Assembly: GCA_937902925.1 (NCBI GenBank)
Contig: CALFNN010000083.1
Span: 24,402 to 88,401, forward strand
Origin: an uncultured Opitutaceae bacterium
GTDB lineage: Bacteria > Verrucomicrobiota > Verrucomicrobiia > Opitutales > Opitutaceae
Reading direction: 5' to 3'
DNA length: 64,000 nt
Under the pieces are notes generated by a model that did not search any database, had not been told where the DNA came from, and saw only the letters and a program-made list of their open reading frames with translations. Of the stretch, positions 45,975 to 53,517 are shown in pieces (position 1 is the first letter of the stretch; each line of letters begins with the position of its first letter). The position numbers and the translations under genes are program-made.

Positions 45975-46949
45975 CTAGGCGCGGGCAAGGATCGACTCGT
46001 CCTTCAGGCGAAGCAGCGCGCACAGGTTGTCGTGGGCGACCACCTGCTGCGTTGCCGCGGGCAGCGCGCGCAGGCATGCGACTTCCTCGGCATAGGTGGC
46101 GCGCAGTGCGAAAACCGCGCCGTTCTCTTTCGCGACAAAGCTTTCAAATGGAGTGTCGGATCCCCAGATCAGTTTTCCCGGATAGGCGGCTGCCAGCGCG
46201 GCCAGCACGGCGGATGGATCGCGGTAGTCGGCCGCGAATCGCCGGGCCGGAGGTGCCACGAATGGCATTTCCCGCACGACACCCTGGCAATGAATCCGGT
46301 GCGCGGAGCAGTCGAACCATGTGTTCGGCAGTTCCGCGACGCGATCGAGATACCCACGGTCGAAGCGGCACGAGTGCGCCAGACAGAACCGGACATGCGG
46401 CGTTGCCTCCGCAATCCGGAGCAGCAGCCCGGCCTCCGACCATGGGTCCGTTGCGATCACGCTGGAGTGGATCAGGAAGGGCAGGTCGAACTCGGCCGCG
46501 AAATCGAGGAAACCGCGGCCGGTTGTGAGCAAAGCGCCGGCATCCGCCTGAATCATCGTCGCCTGGATCTTTAATCCGTAAAATGGAAATTCCCGGTGCA
46601 GGGTCCGGAGGGCAGCGACCTGGGCCTGCGGTTCACGCATCGGGTCGACCATCGCGAACGGGAGCGTGAGCTTCCCCAAGTCGGGGAACTGTTCATAGAT
46701 TTCGCGCAACATGCGCTCATTCTCGAAGGCGTAGGGCACCTTGCCGGGTCCGCCGGGCAGCAGTTTGCCGGCGCGCATGGCGGCCAGGTCAAACCACGTG
46801 TGCGCCACCATCGGAAAAACGACCCAGCGGTCGATGCCGTGGCGGCGGCCTTCCGTCACCAGCGCCGGCAGATCCTGCGCATACGGGTAGAAGCCGTTGA
46901 GATAGAAAAACAGGTCGGCGCCGAGATGATTGTGCGAGTCAATGAGCAC
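45975..46949 (-). CDS. Amidohydrolase-family metal-dependent hydrolase
   Basis: This is a 324-aa cytosolic protein. It begins MLIDSHNHLGADLF, with His6 and His8 as the first metal-ligand pair. Later blocks are YGLKIQATM, FLIHSSVIATDPWSE, VRFCLAHSCRF and KLIWGSDTPFESFVA with the conserved Asp. This matches the amidohydrolase-2 type TIM barrel, whose members decarboxylate or hydrolyse lactones, amides and uronate-derived compounds. It is the last of four minus-strand genes (aminotransferase, aldolase, NagB-like, this one) with 8-68 bp gaps, so it probably acts in the same pathway. Lactone hydrolysis or deamidation of a sugar derivative is possible; the substrate cannot be read. Confidence 0.82.
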   Translation of the reverse strand: MLIDSHNHLGADLFFYLNGFYPYAQDLPALVTEGRRHGIDRWVVFPMVAHTWFDLAAMRAGKLLPGGPGKVPYAFENERMLREIYEQFPDLGKLTLPFAMVDPMREPQAQVAALRTLHREFPFYGLKIQATMIQADAGALLTTGRGFLDFAAEFDLPFLIHSSVIATDPWSEAGLLLRIAEATPHVRFCLAHSCRFDRGYLDRVAELPNTWFDCSAHRIHCQGVVREMPFVAPPARRFAADYRDPSAVLAALAAAYPGKLIWGSDTPFESFVAKENGAVFALRATYAEEVACLRALPAATQQVVAHDNLCALLRLKDESILARA

Positions 46950-47017
46950 GGAGAGGCGGGGTTGACGAGGTGAAGGGGCGGCAGCGGGTCATGGTGCGGG
47001 CAATCCGGCGGTGACCA

Positions 47018-47974
47018 TCAATAGCCCTTGTTCCATCGCGGTTCGACGTTCTCGGCGATCGATTCCGACACCCACACATCGGTGCGCAGTGTCTGCAGGA
47101 TCGACTGCGGAACAAGCGGCGTGACCGGACCATGCAACGCCAGGCGCGTGGTGAAGCGCTGCCACGACGCGAATGAGCCGTCGATCGTGATCGCGTGAAT
47201 GTCGATGCGGTGGCGGCACGCGATGACTTCCGCCGGTCCGATCGTCGCGGCTTTGGGCGGAACGGCGGCGAGGTCGCCGCTCATGCCGAAGCTGCCGTGC
47301 AGCGAATTCTGCGCGATGGTCAACGGGTGCAGCGTGCAGACGCGCGGTCCCATTTGCTTCCACTCCTCGAGCGATTCGGCGGCGAATTCGGGCGCGTTCG
47401 GGTCGATGAACGCGAGGTGGCCGGCCCAGCCGGGCCCGCTGTAGCAAATATCACCGCCGCCGAGGTCGGCGATCATCTTGCCATAGACCTTGATGTTCCG
47501 ATTGGTCGGGCCCTGGATGTTTCTTTCCGGTGGCCGGAGCTTCCGGTCGAGCTGCGACCAAAAGTATTTCTTGAACGCATGCATGAACCCGAACTCCCAG
47601 GTCTCGGGTGCGATTTCGCCCTGCTCATTCGCATACTCGTCCATGTTGAACGTGTAGAGCCGGCGGCAATCGATGCGGAATTGGTTGATTAGATAGGCGA
47701 GCTTCGCGTAGTTCGGCCACGGGTTCGGCATGATCATCACCAGCGGCTGGCCGGCTTCCATGGCGGTTTTGATCCGGTGGAACATCTCGTTCATCCACAG
47801 AAACTCCACGTCCGCATCCGGGATCACGCGGATCTTGAACGCGGGGTTCCGGTGCTTCGCGATGTCCTCTTTTCGGATCCGACGGACCCGGGCGATGACC
47901 GATTTGTCGCGAAACGGGATGAACTCGGCGGGAGCGTAGTCGAAGCGATCCTTTTTTTTCTTCATCGAAGGCAA
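47018..47974 (-). CDS. NagB-like glucosamine-6-phosphate deaminase/isomerase homologue with altered active site
   Basis: This is a 318-aa cytosolic protein. The NagB fold signature is visible: LVMIMPNPWPNYAKLA, LYTFNMDEYANEQ (Asp112, equivalent to the catalytic Asp72 of E. coli NagB), and LHPLTIAQNS. The second catalytic segment of NagB, G-V-G-N-D-G-H-I-A-F-N-E-P, reads GPGWAGHLAFIDP here. The histidine is kept (His186), the Asp141 equivalent is Ala184 and the Glu148 equivalent is Asp191. So it probably does not perform classic glucosamine-6-phosphate deamination, or does so with a modified triad. A basic, lysine-rich N-terminus (MPSMKKKKDR) is unusual. It is 9 bp downstream of the aldolase gene. 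Confidence 0.82.
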   Translation of the reverse strand: MPSMKKKKDRFDYAPAEFIPFRDKSVIARVRRIRKEDIAKHRNPAFKIRVIPDADVEFLWMNEMFHRIKTAMEAGQPLVMIMPNPWPNYAKLAYLINQFRIDCRRLYTFNMDEYANEQGEIAPETWEFGFMHAFKKYFWSQLDRKLRPPERNIQGPTNRNIKVYGKMIADLGGGDICYSGPGWAGHLAFIDPNAPEFAAESLEEWKQMGPRVCTLHPLTIAQNSLHGSFGMSGDLAAVPPKAATIGPAEVIACRHRIDIHAITIDGSFASWQRFTTRLALHGPVTPLVPQSILQTLRTDVWVSESIAENVEPRWNKGY

Positions 47975-47983
47975 GGCGTCCGA

Positions 47984-48817
47984 TCAGGCCGCGACGAGAC
48001 GCAGCGCGGCGTCGGCGGTCAGGTTGTCGTGCACGACGCCCATCAGCGCCCGGGTCATCGCCGCGGGGTTGGCGTGTTGCACAATGTTGCGGCCATAGAC
48101 AATGCCCGCCGCGCCCTGGTCGACGAGGGAGCGCGTTCGGCGCAGGATTTCGTCGTCGCCAACTTTGCCGCCGCCGCGCACGAGCACCGGGATGCCCCCG
48201 GCGACCTGGATGACGCGGTGATAGCTGGAGACGTCGTCGGTGGGGTCGGCCTTGATGATGTCCGCCCCGAGTTCGACGGCCTGGCGCACCAAGGCCGTGA
48301 TTTTTTTCTCGTCGCCATCGACCATGTAACCACCCGCCTGTTGGTTGGGCTGAAACACGAGCGGCTCGATCATCAGCGGCATGCCATGGCGTTGGCACGC
48401 GGGTTTGAGGCGGAGAATGTTGGCGACACATTGCTCGCCGACCTCGGGTTCGGCGGGAATCTGAAAGAGATTCACGCACAGGCACACCGCATCCAGCCGC
48501 AGTGCCTGCTCGACCGCATCAGCGATCATCCGGCTATACAGCCGGCGGGGCAGTTCCCGGCCGTAGACATTCGCGAGGTCGACGCGGAGCACGAGCGACG
48601 GCTTGAAGCGGCCCGGCATTTCCTGCAAATGCCGCGCCTGGCCGACGGTCAGCTGGATCGCATCGGGGCCCGCAGCCGCGACGACCGCGACCGCGCGCGC
48701 GATGTCCTCGATGCCGCCGAGAAACGCCGGTTCATTGAAGAAGCCGTGGTCGATCGCGACATCGAAACAGCGCCGGGATTTCGGATTGAAGAGACGATTG
48801 AGCCGGTAGTGCGTCAT
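47984..48817 (-). CDS. Class I aldolase of the DhnA/LsrF family
   Basis: This is a 277-aa cytosolic TIM-barrel protein. It starts with FDVAIDHGFFNEPAFLGG, typical of DhnA-type fructose-bisphosphate aldolases and of LsrF. The Schiff-base lysine is Lys189 in LGADIIKADPTDD, and phosphate-binding glycine loops follow (PVLVRGGGKVGDDEIL, AAGIVYGRNIVQH). The family cleaves phosphorylated ketoses or transfers acetyl units from phosphorylated diketones. It lies 8 bp downstream of the aminotransferase gene and 9 bp upstream of the NagB-like gene, which points to cleavage of a phosphorylated sugar in a joint pathway. The FGGY kinase at 53518 could supply the phosphate. Confidence 0.88.
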   Translation of the reverse strand: MTHYRLNRLFNPKSRRCFDVAIDHGFFNEPAFLGGIEDIARAVAVVAAAGPDAIQLTVGQARHLQEMPGRFKPSLVLRVDLANVYGRELPRRLYSRMIADAVEQALRLDAVCLCVNLFQIPAEPEVGEQCVANILRLKPACQRHGMPLMIEPLVFQPNQQAGGYMVDGDEKKITALVRQAVELGADIIKADPTDDVSSYHRVIQVAGGIPVLVRGGGKVGDDEILRRTRSLVDQGAAGIVYGRNIVQHANPAAMTRALMGVVHDNLTADAALRLVAA

Positions 48818-48825
48818 GGGAAATC

Positions 48826-50229
48826 CTAGCCGCCGTAGCCGAGTTCCTTGGCCGTCTCCCCGATGGCCTCGTCGATGAGGTCGAGGCCCTTCAAGAGCGT
48901 CTGCTCGTCCATCACGATCGGCGGGCTCATCCGGAGGATGTGCCCGGCGGGAATCCAGGCGAGACCTTTGCGGAACGCCTTTTGGTAAACCAGCGTGCCG
49001 GCCTTGTCGAACGGCTCCTTCGTGCCGCGGTCCTTCACCAGTTCGATGCCCATGAGACAGCCCTTCGCGCGCACGTCACCGATGATCTTGTGCGTGTCGC
49101 GCATCTGTTTCATCCGCCGGAGCGCGAGGGCGCCGAGCTTCTCCGCATGCGCGAGCAGGCCCTCCTCCTCGATGACCTCGGTCGAGGCGAGCGCCGCGGC
49201 GCACGCCATGGGATTTCCGCCGTAACTACTCGAAGCGGAAATCGACTCGAAGCTCTCCTTGTAAGGCTCGCGCACGGCCACGCACGTCACGGGAAATCCG
49301 TTGCCGAAGCCTTTGCCGATCGTGACGACGTCCGGCACGACGCCCCAATGTTCGAGGCAAAGCCATTTGCCCGTGCGGCCCCAACTGGTGAGCACTTCGT
49401 CGGCCATCAACAGCAGCTTGCGCGCGTCGCAGAATTTCCGGAGCTTTGGAAAGAAGTCGTCCGGCGGCATCACGGAACCGGCCCAGCCCTGGATCGGCTC
49501 GAGCACGAAGCCGGCGACACTGCCAACCGTGGCCCGGTCGATATACTGGTCGTAGAACTGGAGATATTTGTCGGTGTCGATGGCGCCGTCCGCTTTGGTC
49601 CACAGCGGTCGATAGGTGTCCGGTCGCGGCAGCATGTGCGCGCCGGGCCCGCGCACGGCGCCGTAGACCTGCGAGCGAATGTGCCCGAGCGAAACCGCCC
49701 CGTAGGTTTTCCCGTGGTAGTCGCTGAAGCAGCTCAGGGTTTCATGGCGGCCCGTGGCCGCGCGCAGCACGCGAATGCCGGCCTCGACGGCTGTCGTGCC
49801 GGAGTCGTAAAGCTGGAAGCCGTTGAGGTCGCCCGGCAGCACCTGCGCGAGTTTCTCCATCAGCCGCATCTTGATCGGCGTGGTGAAGTCGTGCGCGTTC
49901 ATCAGCTGTCCGGCCGCGCGCGCGACCGCCTCGCTGATCTTGGGGTGGCAGTGGCCCAGCGTCGTGACGTAGATGCCCGAGGAAAAATCGATATACGAGT
50001 TGCCGTCGACATCCTGCAGCACGCAGCCGCTGCCGCGTTCGAATGCGACGGGAAAGAGCTTCACCTGGCTGCTCAGGCCTTTGAAGTAGCGCGTGCAGCG
50101 TTCGTGATGCAGCTTCGATTGCGGGCCGGGCGGCGGAACCGGCAGATGCGGGACGCGATTGAGATCAACCTGCGCCCATTCGAGGCTGGGCGGAAATTCT
50201 TCCGCCGTGGATGGGATCGTGTAGGCCAT
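48826..50229 (-). CDS. Class III PLP-dependent aminotransferase
   Basis: This is a 467-aa cytosolic protein. Fold type I class III motifs are intact: DVDGNSYIDFSSGIYVTTLGH, LYDSGTTAVEAGIRVLRAATG (phosphate-binding turn), LLLMADEVLTSWGRTGKW with Asp277 binding the pyridinium nitrogen, and VVTIGKGFGNGFP with Lys306 forming the internal aldimine. The family includes 4-aminobutyrate, ornithine and omega-amino acid transaminases, and some act on amino sugars or amino polyols. It is the first structural gene of the minus-strand catabolic run, 40 bp downstream of the AraC regulator. Transfer of an amino group from or to an intermediate of the pathway is the likely role. Confidence 0.92.
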   Translation of the reverse strand: MAYTIPSTAEEFPPSLEWAQVDLNRVPHLPVPPPGPQSKLHHERCTRYFKGLSSQVKLFPVAFERGSGCVLQDVDGNSYIDFSSGIYVTTLGHCHPKISEAVARAAGQLMNAHDFTTPIKMRLMEKLAQVLPGDLNGFQLYDSGTTAVEAGIRVLRAATGRHETLSCFSDYHGKTYGAVSLGHIRSQVYGAVRGPGAHMLPRPDTYRPLWTKADGAIDTDKYLQFYDQYIDRATVGSVAGFVLEPIQGWAGSVMPPDDFFPKLRKFCDARKLLLMADEVLTSWGRTGKWLCLEHWGVVPDVVTIGKGFGNGFPVTCVAVREPYKESFESISASSSYGGNPMACAAALASTEVIEEEGLLAHAEKLGALALRRMKQMRDTHKIIGDVRAKGCLMGIELVKDRGTKEPFDKAGTLVYQKAFRKGLAWIPAGHILRMSPPIVMDEQTLLKGLDLIDEAIGETAKELGYGG

Positions 50230-50269
50230 GAAAAGGGGGTTTCGGGAGATACAGGAGAAGCCGCTGGAA

Positions 50270-51262
50270 TCAGGCCAAGGGCGGTTCGAGTTGCGACGGC
50301 AGCCGGCCGCTCGATTTCCGAAACGCGCGGCTGAAATCGTGCGGATGCCGGTAGCCGAGTCGATAGGCGACCTCCTTGACCGTCGTGCCTTCAGTGGCGA
50401 GCAGCCGCTCGGCCTCGCGTTGCCGCAGTTCGGCGATTTTTTTCATCACCGTCGTGCCGAAGCTTTCGCGGAAGAGTCGCTGCACGGTCGCGGGCGACAC
50501 CGCGAGAAAGTCTGCGAGCCGGGCCAGCGGCTGCCGGGTGGCGAGATGCGACTCGACCCATGATAGCGCCCGCTCTCCGAGTTCCTGACGTGCATTTTCA
50601 TGCCAGCCCTCGGTCATGCGCACGAGGCGGGTTTCGAGCAGCGACTGGAGTGCCCACAGGGCGGCCGGAGAGTGGGCGTCATTGCGGTGGGCCTCCATGC
50701 GGGTTGCGGCATGCAGGCGGCGCAGGCTCTCCAACTCGCCGGGCGTGAGGGCATAGCGGACGAGGGCGTTGCGCCTCAGTTCGCCAAAGGCGGCGTGGAC
50801 CGGCTGCCGCCACATCCAGACGAGCAGCCTGCTTGTGCCGCGGGCCTGGTCGCGCCAGCCGAACGCGCAGTCGGGTCCGATGATCACAAGGGAGGGCGAC
50901 TCGATGCGCTGGCATTTTCCGTCATGCAGCAGGGTGGGATTGCCCGCCTCGACCAGCGCATAGACCCATCCCTCGTGTCGCGTCTCGGCGATCGGCGCCA
51001 CGCCGTAGTTCCGCGCGCCCCAGCCCAGATACTGCAGCGCCCACTCGCAATCCGCCGGGGCGCGCCAATACGCGCAGTCGCCGGGCGGCAGTTGCAGGGT
51101 GCGCGAAGGTGCACGGTCGATCGGACGCGATGGATGTGGAAACGGCCGCAGGGTGGGGACGATCTTTTGTTCGAACGGTGCAGCCACCGAGGGAAGCGGA
51201 CGCAGGTGGGTGCGCGGCGTGGGCTCAAGGAGCGAAACCGTGTCGAAGGCAACGGAGCTCAT
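50270..51262 (-). CDS. AraC-family transcriptional regulator
   Basis: This protein is 330 aa from the ATG at 51262. The same frame stays open to 52090, but that extension overlaps the DeoR gene and has shadow-like composition. The N-terminal part is a cupin-like sensing domain (CAYWRAPADCEWALQYLGWG, WVYALVEAGNPTLLHDGKC). The C-terminal 100 residues carry two helix-turn-helix units: PLARLADFLAVSPATVQRLFRESFG and TVKEVAYRLGYRHPHDFSRAFRKSSG. It probably activates the adjacent aminotransferase-aldolase genes in response to a pathway sugar. It lies 11 bp from the DeoR gene on the same strand, so the two regulators may be co-transcribed. Confidence 0.9.
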   Translation of the reverse strand: MSSVAFDTVSLLEPTPRTHLRPLPSVAAPFEQKIVPTLRPFPHPSRPIDRAPSRTLQLPPGDCAYWRAPADCEWALQYLGWGARNYGVAPIAETRHEGWVYALVEAGNPTLLHDGKCQRIESPSLVIIGPDCAFGWRDQARGTSRLLVWMWRQPVHAAFGELRRNALVRYALTPGELESLRRLHAATRMEAHRNDAHSPAALWALQSLLETRLVRMTEGWHENARQELGERALSWVESHLATRQPLARLADFLAVSPATVQRLFRESFGTTVMKKIAELRQREAERLLATEGTTVKEVAYRLGYRHPHDFSRAFRKSSGRLPSQLEPPLA

Positions 51263-51273
51263 GGTGTCGTGGG

Positions 51274-52056
51274 TCAGGGGGCTACGGTGATCACCTTCGC
51301 GCCGAGTCGCGCGAAGGTGCGGAGGGCCGCGGGTGGGGAGCCGCGGTCGGTGATGAAAACGTCGACTTCGGCCATCGAGCCGTTGCGCGCCAGGGTTGTC
51401 GCCCCGATTTTCGTATGGTCGGCGAGCAGGCAGCACCGCTCGGCGACGCGTCGCATCTGCTGGTCGACGCGCGCGAGCCGGAGGTCGGAATTGTAGATCG
51501 TGCCGTCGAGCCCGATGGCGTCGGCGCCTTGAAATGCGAGGTCGGCGCCAAAAAGGTCGAGACAGTGTTCGGTCACGGGCCCCGTGAGATCGGGACTGCC
51601 CTCGCGAATGATGCCGCCGAGGATGATGACCTGCACGCCGCGCGCGTGCTGCAGCTCGGAGGCGACGGCGAGACTCGGCGTGATGACGGTCAGGTTCTGG
51701 CCGTCTTTCAGCAGCGCCGCGAGTTCGAGCGTGGTGGTCCCGGTGTCGAGAATCAGTCGCTGGCCGGGCGCCACGAGCTTGCGTGCCTCGGCGGCGATGG
51801 CGCATTTCGCGGCGCGGTTCAGTTCGCGGCGATCGCGATAGTCGAATTCCAGCATCATCCGCTCGGTGAGCACCGCGCCACCGTGCGTGCGTTGGATGTG
51901 GGATTTGTCCTGGAGCGCGGAGAGGTCGCGGCGAATCGTCATCTCGCTCACGCCGAACTGGCGCGCCAGCGCGGCGATCGAGACGCCGGGGTGATCCACA
52001 AAGCGGTCGCGGATTTTTGCCTGGCGCGCGGCAAGGGGAAGATTTTTCACGCGCAC
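51274..52056 (-). CDS. DeoR-family transcriptional regulator
   Basis: This 260-aa protein starts at GTG (52056); a second GTG two codons later is possible. The N-terminal winged helix reads VSIAALARQFGVSEMTIRRDLSAL. The C-terminal DeoR sensor domain contains LILDTGTTTLELAALL, VIILGGIIREGSPDLTGP and LLADHTKIGATTLARNG. Such regulators respond to phosphorylated sugars and usually repress catabolic genes. It is divergent from the ceramidase-like and FGGY kinase genes, with an AT-rich palindromic region between. It likely represses both directions and its own gene. Confidence 0.93.
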   Translation of the reverse strand: MRVKNLPLAARQAKIRDRFVDHPGVSIAALARQFGVSEMTIRRDLSALQDKSHIQRTHGGAVLTERMMLEFDYRDRRELNRAAKCAIAAEARKLVAPGQRLILDTGTTTLELAALLKDGQNLTVITPSLAVASELQHARGVQVIILGGIIREGSPDLTGPVTEHCLDLFGADLAFQGADAIGLDGTIYNSDLRLARVDQQMRRVAERCCLLADHTKIGATTLARNGSMAEVDVFITDRGSPPAALRTFARLGAKVITVAP

Positions 52057-52070
52057 GCCAGCCTCGGGGC

Positions 52071-52120
52071 ATGTTAAGAAATGTCAACATTTGTTAGAAA
52101 TGAACAAATATTAACATTTA
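52071..52120. promoter_or_regulatory. AT-rich operator/promoter candidate for DeoR
   Basis: In a GC-rich region this 50-bp AT-rich stretch stands out. It contains the perfect inverted repeat AAATGT-CA-ACATTT at 52079-52092. GTTAAGAAATG and GTTAGAAATG recur as direct repeats. TGTTA...TAACA forms a wider inverted repeat further on. On the minus strand a TTGACA lies at 52087-52082, though no good -10 hexamer is seen at normal spacing. Position between a divergent DeoR gene and the plus-strand run fits an operator. Confidence 0.6.
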
Positions 52121-52144
52121 CAGACCTGCCACCGGCCGGCAGTC

Positions 52145-53503
52145 ATGGGGGCGCATCCCGTGCCTGCAATGAGTCTTTCCCCTCCAGCCGCCGGCCTGTT
52201 CGCCGGCGCCGCCACGATCGACATCACTCCGCCCGGATCGGTTTTTCTCTTCGGCTATCCGCACGTTCGGCGCTACAGCACGGGGGTCAACGACCCGCTG
52301 GAGTGCGCGGCGCTCTATCTGCACGGCGAGGGCGGGGCGGCGATCTTTCTCGCGGTCGACCTCATTTTTTTCTCCACGGCGTTCGCCCGCGATATCCGGC
52401 GGCGGATTGCCGCGGCGGTGGACGTCGCAGAGGCCGCGATCCTGCTCTCGGCCACGCACACGCATTCGGGCCCAGTCACCGCGGACATGCTGAGCAATGC
52501 CGCCGATGCGGCGGTGCCGAAGGCGGACCCGGTTTATCTTGCCTGGCTGGGCGATCGCCTCGTCGCCGCAGCGTTTGCGGCGAAAGCGGCCGCCGGGCCG
52601 GCGGAGCTCGGCCTGACGGAGGTGCAAGCTGCGGGAGTGGGAACGAATCGTCACGATCCGACGGGGCCGGCGGATCCCGCCGTGTCCGTCTTGATCGTGC
52701 GGGCGCAGGCGACGGGCAGTCCGCTCGCGTGCCTGCTCGTTTATGCGATGCACCCGACGGTGCTGCACGAGGACTCGACTCTGATCAGCGGTGACTTTCC
52801 GGCGTTTACGCGCCAGGCGTTGCGTCGCGGTCCGTTGCCCGCGTCGTGCCCGGTCCTTTACCACAACGGCGCCTCCGGCGACCAGAGCCCGCGACACGTC
52901 ACCCGCGCCAACACCGTCGCAGAAGCACAGCGGCTCGGGGCCACCCTCGCCGCAACCATCGCGGCGGCGCTACCCCGGCTTCGATACCGGCGCGATCTCG
53001 CGGTTTCCTGCCGCCGGCGAATGATCGAGCTGGCACCGCGGACTTTTCCGCCGGCGCCAGCCGCGGAGGATGCGCTGGCCAAGGCGCGAATTCGCTTCCA
53101 ACGGCTGCGGGAAGCGGGAGCGGCGCGGACATTGGTGCGCACCGCGGAATGCGATATGTTCGGCGCGGAAGAGACCGCGGAGTTGGCTCGCGCCGCCGTG
53201 GATGGCCGGCTTGCAGTGGCGGTGCGTGCCTGTCAGCCGGCTGAGATCCAGCTGATTCAACTCGGGCCATGGCGATTCGTGGCGTGGCCGGGCGAGTTTT
53301 TCGTCGAATACGCCCTGGCGGTGAAGGCCCGCGCCCCGGAAACATTCGTCGTCACGCTCGCGAACGGCGAGCTGCAGGGCTACATTGTAACTCCGGATGC
53401 GGCGCACCATGGCTCTTACGAGGCGCTGAACGCCGTTTTTTCGCCCGCGAACGGCAATCGCTTTGTCGAGGCGACGCTCGCCCTCTTGCACGAACCGGCC
53501 TAA
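52145..53503 (+). CDS. Neutral/alkaline ceramidase-like hydrolase without signal peptide
   Basis: This protein is 452 aa from the ATG at 52145; an ATG at 52169 is an alternative. Family motifs include AGAATIDITPPGSVFLFGY at the N-terminus, LLSATHTHSGP with His105 and His107 as probable zinc ligands, and YHNGASGDQSPRH where the nucleophile serine of ceramidases lies in G-D-x-S-P. Real neutral ceramidases are secreted, around 650 aa, and have a C-terminal Ig-like domain. This one lacks a signal peptide and is shorter. It is the first gene of the run facing DeoR and lies 14 bp before the sugar kinase. An amidase role on a small N-acyl compound, rather than ceramide, fits this context better (inference). 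Confidence 0.8.
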   Translation: MGAHPVPAMSLSPPAAGLFAGAATIDITPPGSVFLFGYPHVRRYSTGVNDPLECAALYLHGEGGAAIFLAVDLIFFSTAFARDIRRRIAAAVDVAEAAILLSATHTHSGPVTADMLSNAADAAVPKADPVYLAWLGDRLVAAAFAAKAAAGPAELGLTEVQAAGVGTNRHDPTGPADPAVSVLIVRAQATGSPLACLLVYAMHPTVLHEDSTLISGDFPAFTRQALRRGPLPASCPVLYHNGASGDQSPRHVTRANTVAEAQRLGATLAATIAAALPRLRYRRDLAVSCRRRMIELAPRTFPPAPAAEDALAKARIRFQRLREAGAARTLVRTAECDMFGAEETAELARAAVDGRLAVAVRACQPAEIQLIQLGPWRFVAWPGEFFVEYALAVKARAPETFVVTLANGELQGYIVTPDAAHHGSYEALNAVFSPANGNRFVEATLALLHEPA

Positions 53504-53517
53504 GCCCGGCTTCTCCC

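Noticed and set aside
51263..52090. Upstream extension of the AraC reading frame
   Set aside because: The extension overlaps the DeoR gene in another frame and is Arg/Pro-rich; the ATG at 51262 gives a normal AraC-length protein.
52145..53503. Calling the ceramidase-like gene a true lipid ceramidase
   Set aside because: It lacks a signal peptide and the C-terminal domain, and its neighbours are sugar genes, so only family membership is claimed.
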